A DNA stretch of 64,000 nucleotides from Lepeophtheirus salmonis (lineage: Eukaryota > Arthropoda > Copepoda > Siphonostomatoida > Caligidae): positions 30,597,896 through 30,661,895 of the forward strand of contig NC_052144.2 in NCBI RefSeq assembly GCF_016086655.4, given 5' to 3'. Shown piece after piece: positions 36,409-47,999 of this stretch. Numbering within the stretch: position 1 is the first letter of the stretch; every line of letters begins with the position of its first letter. The translations under genes were made by a program, and so were the position numbers. Below the pieces are notes generated by a model. That model searched no databases, was not told where the DNA came from, and was given only the letters and a program-made list of their open reading frames with translations.

Positions 36409-37305
36409 TCCTGGTTCCTTTTTTGTGATGCTCAATTCTGTATACTTTGTTCAATTTGCAAGGCATTCAAAGGGTAAATAAGATTAATTTGTTAAGAGAA
36501 ATTGGTGATAACTCATCGCAGAATATAAAGCTAATCCACACTCAATTCTGAGAATAAAAAGTTCTAGCTTGCTCTTGTATTGACAGGCCACATATAAACT
36601 TTGATATACGTATGTCCATTATATGGAAATAATATAAAAAGAAATCATTTGTGAATAGAGGAAATTGAAAAAGAAAAAAAAGATAGATACCTTAAGTAGG
36701 GGATAATAGTTTCTTAATTTTCAAAGAAATACCCTAATGAATTGTCATCGATCTTTACGTCTACAAACATAATGATACCACATCATTCGGTTGGTTGTTT
36801 TCTATAAGGTATAGCCCGTTCTTATAAATATAAAATCGTTTTATATATTGTAACTTTGGCATTTATTTTCTAATTTAATATATTGCAACTTTTTTTTTAT
36901 TAAAAAATATACAACAGAAAAAAAAGAAGTCTATCTGTTAAAAATAAAAACGAAAAAAGTAATAACTAAGAAAATAAAGTTTTGTCTTTTTTTCAGTGGA
37001 AAATTAAGTTTTTATTTTATTTTTTTGAAGATAATTAAAAAATACTTCAAATATCTTTATTGTTTTTCTATTCTTAATAGTTATTAAAAGAAGAATGTTT
37101 ATATATATAAAAGGAGTTACTTACTTGAAAATATAAAATTTAACAAGAAAATTAAATGTGCCCTGTGTGTTCTTTTAATAAACGTACTTTTTTCCTAATG
37201 TTTTTTTTTTTGTTTTTTTTCAAATTAATGTCATATTTTCAAAAAGTTAAAATAAGCTCATTAGTAAAATCAAATTAACCTATGTTTATGTGTAACTCTA
37301 AATTT

Positions 37306-37334
37306 CGGGGAGGAGGAGTCCTGTAGGCGCACCT
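37306..37334. repeat. Right end of the C-rich-ended element family
   Basis: GGGGAGGAGGAGTCCTGTAG then GCGC resembles the right end of the 11.48-11.93 kb element (CCTCCC...CCTGTGGACG). The left partner was not found, so this is either truncated or a solo end. Confidence 0.35.
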
Positions 37335-37492
37335 GTAAGTACATGCATTGTGTGTTATAAATGGCATACTTATTATTTATTTTCAAATAAAGATTAAATC
37401 CTGCAAAAAATCAAAAAAAAAGGAAAAAATCCCAAAAGGCCAATATTTCAAAGACATATTTGAGTTAGTAGTTTAAAATCCTTATTTGATTT

Positions 37493-37531
37493 GAGAGACT
37501 TATATTGGCTCTAATATGGCTTTTCAAATAA
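37493..37531 (+). repeat. Dispersed direct repeat, copy B
   Basis: GAGAGACTTATATTGGCTC then CTTTTCAAATAAA, in line with copy A about 1.13 kb upstream. It could be internal duplication of one transposon or two copies of a short family. Confidence 0.4.
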
Positions 37532-37704
37532 ATATATTGATTTATCACTATTTTATTGGGACAATTAATTTTCGCTAAATTAAGTGCAATTTGCGACATA
37601 CCCAAATCGTGAATATGAATAATTTATTTATAAAATATACTTGATCATAAAATACAAATGTAAATCACAGTTTATATTTATATTGGTTCACTTGGACAAC
37701 CTGT

Positions 37705-37920
37705 GGGTTATAGTCTTTTATAGTATATTAGAAGGGGTCCTTGATACTCAGGATAGTGGCGGCAATGGATTTTGATCCCCCTTGTGGATAAGCGGATAAC
37801 TAGCGTAACCCAAAGGCCGGGGTGTATTATAATATAATCGAAAGTGTCATTGATACTCAGGATAGTGGTGGCGATAGACTTTGATCCACCTGCAAAACCT
37901 TTTGGATGAAGTAAATGTTG
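37705..37920. repeat. Tandem duplication of a roughly 110-bp unit with tRNA-like box sequences
   Basis: The 19-mer TTGATACTCAGGATAGTGG is found at 37741-37759 (first base shared with the preceding line) and at 37850-37868, and similarity extends on both sides (TATA..TA, G(G)GTCNTTGATACTCAGG, GGCGGCAATGGATTTTGATC against GGTGGCGATAGACTTTGATC). On the minus strand each unit has GGATCAAA(A/G)TC, which recalls the Pol III B box (GGTTCRANTCC), and GGGTTACGCTAGTTATCCGC, which vaguely recalls an A box. It could be a tRNA-derived SINE dimer. That reading is tentative. Confidence 0.45.
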
Positions 37921-38013
37921 CAAAATAAAATAGAGTCTTTTGCAACAATTTATTATTAAATTATAGTTTAATTGTCTCAATAAAATTTAAATTTCAATAA
38001 AAATGTACTAGAT

Positions 38014-38422
38014 CAGGGATGTCTATTCTTTTAATACATTTGCCCGCATTGCCACTAGAAATATTTAAATGGGTCACATAACCCATTAAGTTAAATTTCA
38101 TTAAAAATGACTATATAAAACAAAACTACTAAATACAAATTTATTTCAATTTTAGACTTGATATAAATAAAGGTAAAATTAAATTTTTGAAGGCAAAACT
38201 CTTAAAAAAGCTTCACTGACAACACTGTTAGAATGTCAGAAAATACGAGATACCGTCGAAAAATTTTTAATGTTACTACGAATTATGAGCGTTCTACCCG
38301 TTTTGATGACATTACTACAATTTTGCGCAAAATACTACTTTAAGTGAGAATGAGTAGTAGACCGACACGTACACTTTTGGCGTCCCGGAATGTTGCCGCT
38401 ATCCAGAGGTTGGATATATCTG
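38014..38422. mobile_element. hAT-type non-autonomous element, 409 bp, with 8-bp target duplication
   Basis: The left end reads CAGGGATGTCTATTC and the reverse complement of the right end CAGATATATCCAACCTCTGG, matching the CAGGGGTGTCCAAACTNTGG end of many hAT elements. Flanking 8-mers are TACTAGAT (38006-38013) and CACTAGAT (38423-38430), which agree at 7 of 8 positions. Both subterminal parts carry a GGC/GCC-rich block (TTTGCCCGCATTGCC; GGCGTCCCGGAATG), while the core is AT-rich and non-coding. The 7/8 target duplication gives good support for the borders. Confidence 0.75.
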
Positions 38423-38430
38423 CACTAGAT

Positions 38431-39409
38431 TATCAAACTTTTTGCAATGAAATTGTATCTTAATCAAATCCTTAATGATCAAATTGCATGGAAGTAATTG
38501 TTCAATAACCCAATTGCTCACAATCATTTTACCTGACAATGTAAATGGAGTTAAAATGACCATTCACCACTCTATTGGAAATTTTATAGATTGCCCGGGC
38601 ATTTTGCACAATGTCCGCTCTAATGGGCATTTTCCACATTGCCTGTAATATATGTATATGGTTTTTTTTTTTTTGGTGGGGGGATAGTAAGCTGTCCGGG
38701 TTAGTGATTGTTCTGAAAATCACAAGTCTTAATTTTTTTCAAACTTATTCACTCCCTGACCGACACATCCATAACTTGAAACACGTGATCTGTTTGTTCG
38801 TAATTTACATATCATGCATTACTAACAGGTATTTTTAAAAGATGACGTATTGTTATTTTGTACAATAAAATGTTTATGGTTTTTTTATGAAATTAATTTT
38901 GCTTTTTTTTAAGGAGAAGGGTCTAGCTTATAAATTCGGAGGTCACTTCATTCAGGGTTTAATATTTTTGTAATGTAATGATGCTTGAATTACTGGTTCA
39001 AATATCAATTTAGTATAATACCGTTTAAAAGCGTCAGTACCCTTGTTCTAATATAGTATCAGTAAATCGAACAACACTACCATGTAGGAATTCTGATTTT
39101 CATCAAGTAGACTAGTTGATAATATATTATGTATATATATGTACATTGTATATATACCGAAGTACTATTGAGCAGAAAAATCCTAGAAATATCTTTTGTG
39201 TAGAACTAAGTCGTTCTGTCAGGTATGAATTACTAAAACTATACGATGTCCAAAGCATTCTACCTACTTATATTTAGAGTTTTTAAATCGTAAGTACTTT
39301 GAATATGTAAAAAGAAACTGAAAACTAAAATGACAGTTACAATTTTTTTAATCCCACTCCCACTCCATATCAATCAAGGACATAGGCAGTTTTTTATTTT
39401 TATTTTATT
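38431..39409. other. AT-rich stretch with a few repeat-like motifs
   Basis: The part 38480-38660 repeats short motifs (AATTGC, GGGCATTTT, CATTTTGCACAATG, CATTTTCCACATTGCC) like those of the long inverted repeat at 46.2/50.1 kb, so it may be a diverged half of a related element. No gene is supported; the two frames near 38.6 kb are short and overlap on opposite strands. Confidence 0.4.
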
Positions 39410-39685
39410 TTTCCCCATAGTCTCCTTGTAACTCTATACACTTCTCCCAGCCATTTTCCCATCTTTGTAGCCCGTCTAAATAGTACTCGGGGATTTTCTA
39501 ATTGTTCACCAAGGTGGTTACCCCTTCATTTGAAGAAATTCTTTGAAATCTACTGTTTAGACTGTATTTTTGTTTTGGGTGTATAATAGTGTATCCAAGT
39601 TTCATCTACAGTAATTAATCAGGGTCACAACTCGAATTTATTGCGCCTTAACTGCGACAAAAGAGCAAAACTCGATTTTGTCCAT
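39410..39685 (-). pseudogene. Internally deleted mariner transposase
   Basis: Starting at ATG 39685 the minus strand reads MDKIEFCSF, the usual mariner N terminus (M-x-K-x-E-x-R-x-V), then within about 25 codons jumps to TVDETWIHYYTPKTKIQSKQ, the diagnostic D-E-T-W-I-H-x-Y-x-P-E/T-K block holding the first catalytic Asp. After stops and frameshifts it ends with YLDGLQRWENGWEKCIELQG, the conserved mariner tail. Both the HTH domain and the D34D segment between the last two catalytic acidic residues are missing or unrecognisable. It is dead, but each remaining block is well preserved, so the copy is younger than most others here. Confidence 0.8.
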
Positions 39686-39852
39686 CTTCACATCAACTTA
39701 CTCAAACTAAATTGTCATAACAACTGTACTTCAGAATGGCTGATACTTTGGAAAATAACTTGCAACAGATGTTAGAAAGATATGACCAGCTTTTATTTAC
39801 AAGTACTGTCTTCTTCACGTTGAGGTCGGAAACTTTTCAGACTACCCTCGTA
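39410..39852 (-). mobile_element. Mariner element, internally deleted, one end preserved
   Basis: The right end (39819-39852), read on the minus strand, is TACGAGGGTAGTCTGAAAAG then TTTCCGACC, a classic mariner terminal sequence. The start codon lies at 39685. No corresponding inverted end was found on the left near 39340-39410, so the left end has been lost or has diverged. TA flanks the right end (TATATA). Confidence 0.75.
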
Positions 39853-41868
39853 TATATAAAGACAACTCTCTTCCAAAATCATCCTTACTATTGTATCCAA
39901 ACATAAATAAAGTAATGAATGTACATTATACTAGACATGCAGAAATCTGATACTAAATTGATCTGCAAAGGTAAAAATTGTCTTGTGCGGCATAGTTTAC
40001 CACTTATCCATCGTTGCTACTGTTTCTCTTCTTCTGAGGAGAATTTCAGTGAATTTTTTTTTCAAACCATGTAAATTTTTATTAAATGAATGATGTACTA
40101 ATGAGTTTTTATATAAAATTATTTAGTTTTCGTTGCTTACTTATATAAAGTTTTTAATCTACAATTTCATGAATTCAATTTAAATTTATATGCTAATCGT
40201 ATTAAATAGATAGTACATAATGTCTACATTTTTTTATAGTTATAAATACGGAATCTATAAAAAAGATTATTTAATTTTGAGAACGAAAATAAATGTGTAT
40301 TCATTATGTGTCATCCTAGGGAATGAGGGTGTGGTTTAATACTTACTTATTGCATTTGGCACTGTGTTTTTTTTTCATTTCAACTATAAGTTTATTTCCA
40401 TTGAATACAGGTGTTATAAGTTGTGATGAAATTGGTGCATATAAAAAAGGAAACCAAAAATAAGCATGGTAACTCCAACAGTTTGAGGAATGTTTTGGAG
40501 GAGGCCACCTATAATCATCTCAGACAAGGGAGGAGGAGAGAATAAATTTTTATCGACATATGTAAGAAATACTCTGATATCTAAACACAAATCTACTCCG
40601 ACTCCAACAAGCATTTACAATCATAACTCTGCAACATATCCTCAGGGTTACCTTCCGTCTTTTATGACCACACACAAATGTTCAATCACGTGTTTAATAT
40701 AATAGAATTTAGAAGGATAGGAAGTAAACTACTCATGAGGTAAATAAAAATGATAACAGCTAAAGAAAAGAAAATTTACTCTTCAGATTACAAATTCAGA
40801 AAAAAAAAGCTAAAAAACAAACACGATTTACATCACTAGTTATAAGCATTTTGTATATGATCAATCCCAAATATATGTAAATAAAGCATTTTCCTACAAT
40901 ACTCATTGCAAAAGATATAAAATGTTGTTATGACCAAAAGTGAATTTTCTTCCTGTCATTGTTAGAAGGGAGTTCATTATTCTACCTATGAAAGATGTCA
41001 TTTCTTTAGGTGGGTAGGTTATGATGATAAGAAGACACTACAAATCCAACACGGGTTGTGGGTAATGATATTTTAAATAGGGTTAATATACTCCATAATA
41101 TATATGTACATATATTCTACATGAATATCTTTATCCTTTTTCACTTGGTCTGGTCCAAATAGGCATCTAAATGTGAGTAAGACAATTATTACCTTCCAAA
41201 GTATTTTTTTTTACACTATTAGATCACTGTTATTTTTGTACGTTATGTTACAACATCACTAATGGAGTATTCTCATTTGGTTAATGGATTTCTCGCATGC
41301 TCACACTATTCATTCCTGCCTCTTTTCCCTTAGCTTTACTTTCTTGTCTTATTTATGTAAGAAAATGGAAAATAATTTAATCCCTCGTTAACTTTTAAAG
41401 GCATTTTTGTTGTTCTTGCTTTACTTTGGTATATAGTACGAACGTATTTATATTGTAAACCATTATTTCGAACCTTTTAGCAACTGTCATTGGACATTGA
41501 ATGTCATTTTTTATGGATGTTTTGAAACTAATTACATGAATGGTTTTAGGTATGTAAAATATATGAACTAATAGGAGTACGAGTATATGTATAAAATGAG
41601 TGTGCTCATGAATGAGGATTTCTTTGATAATTATAGGTATTGATGTAAATTTGGTGCATTTTTTAGCTGGCCCGTTAATTTGTAATTAGTAATATAAAGA
41701 AGGACTTTTCTTTTCCTTAGTAGTTGTTATTATTATTTGATTCCTGAGTATTGAATATCCTTTCATAAATAGATTTGATTACAATCAAAACCTGATTGAA
41801 CATTCGTGTGACTCATAAAGGATTAAGCGTATCCCTGAGATTTGTTGCAGAGTTATAATTTCTAAGTA
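39853..41868. other. AT-rich non-coding stretch
   Basis: No gene was accepted. A segment at 40414-40702 has open frames on both strands; the minus one (66 codons, with a hydrophobic C-terminal half) was considered and set aside. TA and TATG tracts occur near 41100-41120. Confidence 0.45.
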
Positions 41869-42590
41869 CTTGTTGGAATCAAAGTAGAACTGGGGATCGA
41901 CAACGAAGTAATTTTAGCAAATGCCCTTGTTTATATCCTTTTCTCCTTCTTCTCTTGTCATAGCTGATTATAGCGGATCTAACCAAACGCCATGAGCATT
42001 ATTATTTATCTTCTACAAAACATTCTTCAAATTGTCAAGGTTGCGATGTTGATTTTCGGTTTCATTCTACACTGGATTTTTATCATTAGTTGTTAGTCTT
42101 TAAGTCCTTGTTGAACTGAGTAGGTTCGGAGTTATTCATGCATATAATCTTACTAGATAGGGAGCGGGGTTTGTGTATATTTCCCTACTCATACCTATAG
42201 CTACATGCAGCACTAATCTAATTGAACATCTTGACAGCTATGCTACTTTCCTACAAAATATTCTTCAAATTGTTAGATTTATCATTTATATTTTATGTTG
42301 TTTTTATAGACCGAACATACTTCGAGTATACAGCAGATGTTGAAGGCGTGAGTCTTTGTTGAACACAGAGTAGAAATGAAGTAATTAATGTCCTTGTCTT
42401 GGTAGATAATAATTGGAACTGTTGTTTATTTTCCTTCCTCACATGACTGCATGAAGCTCATGCAACGCTATGATAGTTTAGTTATTCTTCTTCTAAACAT
42501 TCTTCGAATTGTCAGGGGTATTATGTAATTTTTCCTTTCTTCAGGTCTTTTAATTTCCAGTTCTAGATGTATCCAATTCTTATTATAGTA
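41869..42590 (+). repeat. Degenerate tandem array, three units of about 240 bp
   Basis: Three landmarks recur in the same order. First, (C/T)TTGTTGAAC..GAGTAG at about 41869 (diverged), 42106 and 42355. Second, a CTTCTT/CCCTACTC/CCTTCCTC block followed by CATAGCT/TATAGCT/CATGACT. Third, CTACAAAACATTCTTCAAA then TTGTCA at 42013, 42251 and 42493 (one to four changes). Spacing is 237-249 bp each time. Between landmarks the units have diverged strongly. No common open frame runs through them, so a coding repeat is unlikely. It looks like an old minisatellite or satellite fragment. Confidence 0.7.
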
Positions 42591-45500
42591 TGTTCTACCG
42601 AGTGTTCCATTGAAATCTGAAAAAATACTAATTCATTAATTAATTTATCATTCATTGAGTGATTGAAATTAATTTATACTTCAATATATTAAAGCATAAA
42701 CAATTAATTACAAAACAAAATAAATTTGAGCTCTCAAGCATAAGTACAGGTCGAGAAAATGACACTTGAACGTGATCGACGAATATCCATTCCCGTACTC
42801 CCAGCAATTGGGTCTCCAGGAATACCGTCTAAGCTGTTAGCGTTTTAGAGGAAGAAAGGCTCGGTTAAAAGTCACACTGGGCCTGGAGGATTTAAAGAAA
42901 TCCCTTCAATTCCATGAGGGTATATTCAAGAGAATTATATCTTGTTGAAGATTAAAATTCCATGTTTAATGGACCCCTCGTTATGTGGCTTAGGCAAGGG
43001 ATTCTCAAATTTTGGTAAGCGTACAAGAACTCTTCTTAGTCCTTTGCGGTGGCTTGAGTAAAGGGAGGCAGTTTTTTAAAAGTATATCCTAAAAATATGG
43101 TTTAAAAAAATCAACAAATATATATTTCATCAAACATTTTCATGACATTCTTTGAAAAATTGTAAAATTTAAAAAGATTTAAATAATGGTGCCACTTCGA
43201 GATTTTGACACTTACTCAGGTGGTAATTAATCAAAAAGATCTAGAATCACTGGGTTCCGACTGTTTCAAAAACACATAATTGAACCCGAATCATTAGAGG
43301 ACATCATTTTCTTGTTCGTTATGCTTAAAATTGAAATTTTTGCTTTAATAACTTTTTAACTTTTTATTTAGTTACGTTTCCACGGAGAGGCTTACTATAC
43401 AATTTTATTTATTAAAAGTACGAAAATTGTATAAAGCAAAATATTAAAGTATTTATTTTTCCGTTATTTGTTGACAGATTATTAAAATTAAAGATTGAGT
43501 TGAAACTTGAACTCAATTTTTATAACCATTATTTTAATAAATAATTTAATCAAACAACTATTTCTTTCGCACCTAAATAATCTTTTTATGGCTGAGTGAT
43601 GTCATAACATATGGCATCTTTGACCTCTCCGATACATGAAAGGAATATCTGAAGCCCAAAAATAGACTAAACCATTGTCGTTAAGACTCTTTAAATCAAT
43701 GTATCTACTAAATAAAAATAACCAAACTTACATTCCTGGGTATTTATTATAACATCAACTCTTGCTTCCTTCAATCTAAAAGGATGTTCCATGGAAGAAT
43801 TAGGGTATTCAAATATCTGACCAAGAGATACAATCTGAGTATTCAGTGAGTTCATACAGTTTGACTGAACTGATTTTTGTTTTTTATCGTTGACAAATCT
43901 TGCAAATTGTTGTGAAAAAGGGTTTAGTTAGTAACTTTGACTCAACTTAACAGACAAAAGGCTAGTAAAAAGTCATTTATAAATGTATAAAAAGAAGTCA
44001 GCGGGTGCATTTTATATAGTGCTCCCTATTGTTTATCATATACCAATACTGTATAAAGAAAGCAAAGGGAGTATAGTATAAAGGGAGCACTGTAAAAAAT
44101 GAATTAAATCTCACGGGTTCAACTCCTACAAAAAAAAAGAAATAGAGGGAAGTACTTTATATAAAATTTAAAAAAAAATTGACTATAAATGAGGTAATTG
44201 TTATGAGCAATTCTGTTTGTTTCTTGTTTTCTTTTTGAAAAATGTTACAGATTTCATGTTTAAGCTTTCGTTTCATTGATTTAAGATGCTCATAGTTACG
44301 ATCCCCTTCATTTACATCACTCTCAGACAAAGAATTAATTTCATAGATGAAAAGATAATAGATTCAGAATATCAGAGAATACATAACAACCAGAAATATT
44401 ATCAGGACTATTAACTAGAAAAATTTGAAGAAATGCATTTAGTGATTTCACTCATGTAAGTACGTGATTTTTACCTCCATACTCAATTTATCAATAACCC
44501 ATTAGATAAGTAATTTGTAATATATTAGAGATATTTTATAGGAAATTTACCTTAAATAAGCAAAGTACTTATTTGTCTTTTTTTCTTCTTATATGATTCA
44601 ATACTAAAATGAACTGAAGAAATATTTCAATGGCCTCTTCATGTTTGGTAGAGTTAAAGGCAGCATAACTGCTTAAAAGATTACTTTAAAAAGTGGCATA
44701 TCTATGGAGGCTCTCGAAGAGGACGTTCCTTTCCAAATCATGCTTGTATCTCCCCTTTTCCCTCAACTGAGATCGTGTAGGGAAAGTTGACTGTGCTCTT
44801 TTCCCTCTGCAAAGTTCATATCTATCTTTTAACCGCATGACAAGTTCATCTGAAGAAAATTTATCCCCAACAATGCATATATATAGAGAATATCTTAATA
44901 AAGAAAAAAATCAACTATGATGTGGTATTTTATTCGACTTCTTAATACAAAGATTTAATCATTCAATAATATACTCATTATTCTAGTGAATAAGTTCCTA
45001 ATTTAAATAAGCACTTATTCTTAACGAAACTCTTAATTAAATCCGTAACCACCGAATTTACAACAAATTTGCAACATAGTTTAAAAATATTTCCATTCCT
45101 TTAAATTAAATGAAGCTATATTAATCAATTAATTATCACTCCTTGATGCGATTATTTTATCAAATTATCTATACTTTTATTTTAAATCTTGTTATAGATT
45201 GATAACAAAAAAGAAGAGTAACAGAAAGGATTTCTTGAAGAGTTACCTTAAACAAGGTGGTCACTTGAAATTTAGCCAATTCACAAATTTTGCATAATGT
45301 CTGTATATTTCTAATAATATTTGTATAAGAAAGTACCTGAATAAATAATAACCTATTTTTCCCAAGGATGTCAAGTATATCTTTAGGGTGTGTCAGGAAA
45401 AAGGGCAGCAGAAGAAATGCGAAGGAAAAATGGCAGAAAAAAAGTGTGTACGATCCTTTTAAACTGATGTAATACTAATCAACCATATAATATATATTAA

Positions 45501-46200
45501 GATAAAAGAACGATAAACAAAACAGTTACCTAAAGGAGTCGAATGCTCGAAGTTATATATCTAGTACAGCAGTGAATTCATACTTCCAATGTATCAAACC
45601 AAGTTATGAGAACTATAACAAGTGACTTATAGGCTCTTTCAACGAATTTGTATGTGTATTTTTCTAGTAGGATACAATTATATTTGACTATGTAACTAAG
45701 TTTGTAATAAATAAGTCATATTATTGAAATAAGTCTTCAGTGATATTAATCAAAGAATAGGAATATTTCAAGTTTATATATTCATTCATTTGAATTTAGA
45801 ATAAGAATCCGGCTCCAATTTCATTAACTTGTAAACCAAATATTAGTGTAAATTCATTTTTAGTTGTTTAATGACGACAAAAACGCCTCAAAAAAAGTTA
45901 TTGGACAGGCCTATAACTATTTAATTTGGTGCGTATAGTTGAGGCCAACTTTATGTGAAAGTCTCAAAAGATTTAAAGTGCCTTAAATTTATCTTAACTC
46001 AATTGTATTTTAAAAGTTTGCCAATTTTGAAACTGTTTTTTTCTATTTAACTCTAGGTTTTCAATTGCAATACAATCTATTTTATTTCTTTTCGTAATAG
46101 TGGATATTATTCCATTTTTAGTAATCTAAAAATAATCTAATAATTTTTCAAAGGTCCTAAAAATGTTGTTTGATGAATAAAATGGTACTAGAAACACTTC
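42591..46200. other. AT-rich non-coding stretch
   Basis: No gene was recognised. A less AT-rich patch at 42720-42870 and another at 44690-44860 have no open frame I could interpret. A short inverted repeat lies at 44018-44091 (separate entry). Confidence 0.45.
44018..44091. repeat. Inverted repeat AGTGCTCCCT
   Basis: AGTGCTCCCTATTGTTTAT at the left pairs with the right end, whose reverse complement is AGTGCTCCCTTTATACTAT. The first 10 bases are identical and the rest is similar. The total span of 74 bases suggests a hairpin or a very small transposon remnant. Confidence 0.6.
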
Positions 46201-46670
46201 CTTGTGGAAAATTACCACAGAGGAAAATTGTCAGTTACAAAAATTGCCAAGGATAAAATTGCCCGTATTTTTGTTCAAACTTCATGATGAATAATAACAC
46301 AATAACAAATTTAGATATTATTATTTGAACCAAATATTTAAACATATTTGTTTGTTCTCTCCACTAAGGGAGTACCTTCAAGTGTGAATAATGTTATAGC
46401 AATATAGGTGGAGGGGGGGGGATGGATAATCGTTACACCTCTTAAAATATGGTTGAATACTCTCCGCTCACAGATTGGCCAGTGTCCCGGGATAGTGTGG
46501 GATTATTAAAAACTACCACCAATACATCCAAGGAACCGGAACCCCTCAAACACCAAAAACTAGTTCAAAGTCCTTGGGTTTGCCAGAGTTTTGGGATAGT
46601 GTGGTGTAGGTAAAAACAACCGCCAATGCATCACATACATCCAAGGACCCCATCCTACATCAAAAAATAG
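46201..46670. repeat. Long inverted repeat, left arm
   Basis: Reverse-complemented, this arm follows the right arm (49671-50085) from end to end: shared landmarks include ACCAAAAA..TAG, TATCCAAGG / TGTATTGGTGG-like sequence, CCCGGG, TTTTAAGAGG, a run of C plus CTCC..ACCTAT, ACTCCCTT, AAATATGTTTA, ATTACTCATCATG (or ATTATTCATCATG), AAGTTTGAA, GGCAATTTT and GGAAAA. The arm also holds an extra tandem copy of its inner part (46476-46562 and 46579-46670, both with GGGATAGTGTGG and ACATCCAAGGA), which explains why it is longer than the right arm. Confidence 0.75.
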
Positions 46671-47169
46671 CAGGATTAGATAAATTATTTCCGACAGAAA
46701 TAGGTAAGATACCCTAACCTTTCCAAAAAAAAAAGTAATTTAAAATTGAGTGTACCAATACCAAATCAAAGAAAAAAATAATTATTGATATGAATATTGA
46801 AATAGAAATAATATGATTCGTATTTCCATAACAAAAAAAGAGTTTGTTCAGTTATCAACTTAAGACGTTTCTACTGACACTGATTAAATACATTCTATAC
46901 AAAAGTATATATATTATATGAATACAGGTTTAAATATTTGTATACAATGACCTCACATCTCCCCCAACACGACAAATACATACTATAATATAAAAACATT
47001 ATTAACACATAATATTAATACACTTTACAAAACATTCATATACAACACCGACGAATAATTATGTAATACAAATATTATGTAAGTCGTTTTTAAGGACATT
47101 TAGGTTAATATGTTTTTAGGAAGTATCTATTTTGTATAACTATCTATCCTTCCACATCAACAAAGTAGG

Positions 47170-47995
47170 ATCTTCTATCTTCCCGAGTGCTTGTAATTAC
47201 TCTGCGTGTATCCTACATTTTTGTATTTGTATTTTGGATCCTAATTTGACCTCCAGGAATGAGAAGGTTTCGATCTGTAGAGGTGCAATCGTAATGTTTT
47301 TTGATTGAGAGGTCTATATCTTCTTCTGCATCACCCTCTCAAAATCAGATGGTAACAGGCGAGTGTAGACAATGGGCAATACTGGTAACCGAGTTCTTCG
47401 AGATTAGCCAATTACCTATTGGGCTGGACTGAGTCTGTCAGATCTGAGTGTATTTCTCCATTCCAGGAGTGATGAACGAAATGAAGCCCAGTTAATATAT
47501 TTTTTGAGGATCATCTTCATGGATTCGAAAGTATCCTCTGGATGCCCGTTGGATTTGGATAAGTATGGGGATGTGAGCTTGTGTCTGCCTAAATCTTTGC
47601 AGAAGTCCCCAAATTCTTTTCTATTTGTGGTCTACCGTCCATTCGAATATGCATTGGAAGTCCCCAATCTTCAAACCACGTCCACATGATATCAGTGACT
47701 GATTTAGTTGAAGTGTTTTGTAACTGACTTATGAGGAGCCACCCTGAATAGCGATCTACGACGACGAGATATGTTTTCCCATTGACCTCCAATTGATCTG
47801 AAGACATGGATTGAAAGGGTTTTGACGCTGAAGATTGTTCGAGTGATTCTATAGGTAATGAAGGGTCCAGTTCTTCCTATGAATTACAGCTTGATATCAA
47901 GTGTTTAATTTCATTTTACATTCCAAGAACTACTCTTTTTATATTTTGGAAAGATGTATCCCCCGTCGTCGATATTGTCTTACAGATGATAGATT
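47170..47995 (-). pseudogene. Integrase of the Ty3/gypsy element
   Basis: The best-preserved part of the element. From about 47930 down: NEIKHLISSCNS (end of the HHCC zinc domain, last Cys lost), PIESLEQ, then the catalytic core SSDQLEVNGKTYLVVVDRYS with the first Asp, STKSVTDIMWTWFEDWGLPM and RMDGRPQIEK with the second Asp, then KSNGHPEDTFESMKMILKKY with the final Glu, and LEWRNTLRSDRLSPAQ. All three D,D-35-E residues can thus be placed, although neighbouring positions differ from the usual TDGGPQF. A stop after SPAQ and frameshifts in the C-terminal domain (LPVLPIVYTRL; PGGQI-like segment in another frame) make it inactive. The intact ATG at 47807 is internal and not a real start. Confidence 0.85.
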
Positions 47996-47999
47996 CATT

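Noticed and set aside
40414..40702. 66-codon minus frame with a hydrophobic half (PPPLSEMIIGGLLQNI..) and a 70-codon plus frame
   Set aside because: Interesting composition and an ATG start, but it overlaps an open frame on the other strand, has no splice signals I could trust and matches no family I know.
44108..44130. GGTTCAACTCC, a perfect Pol III B-box match
   Set aside because: No tRNA cloverleaf or A box can be built around it, so it is treated as chance.
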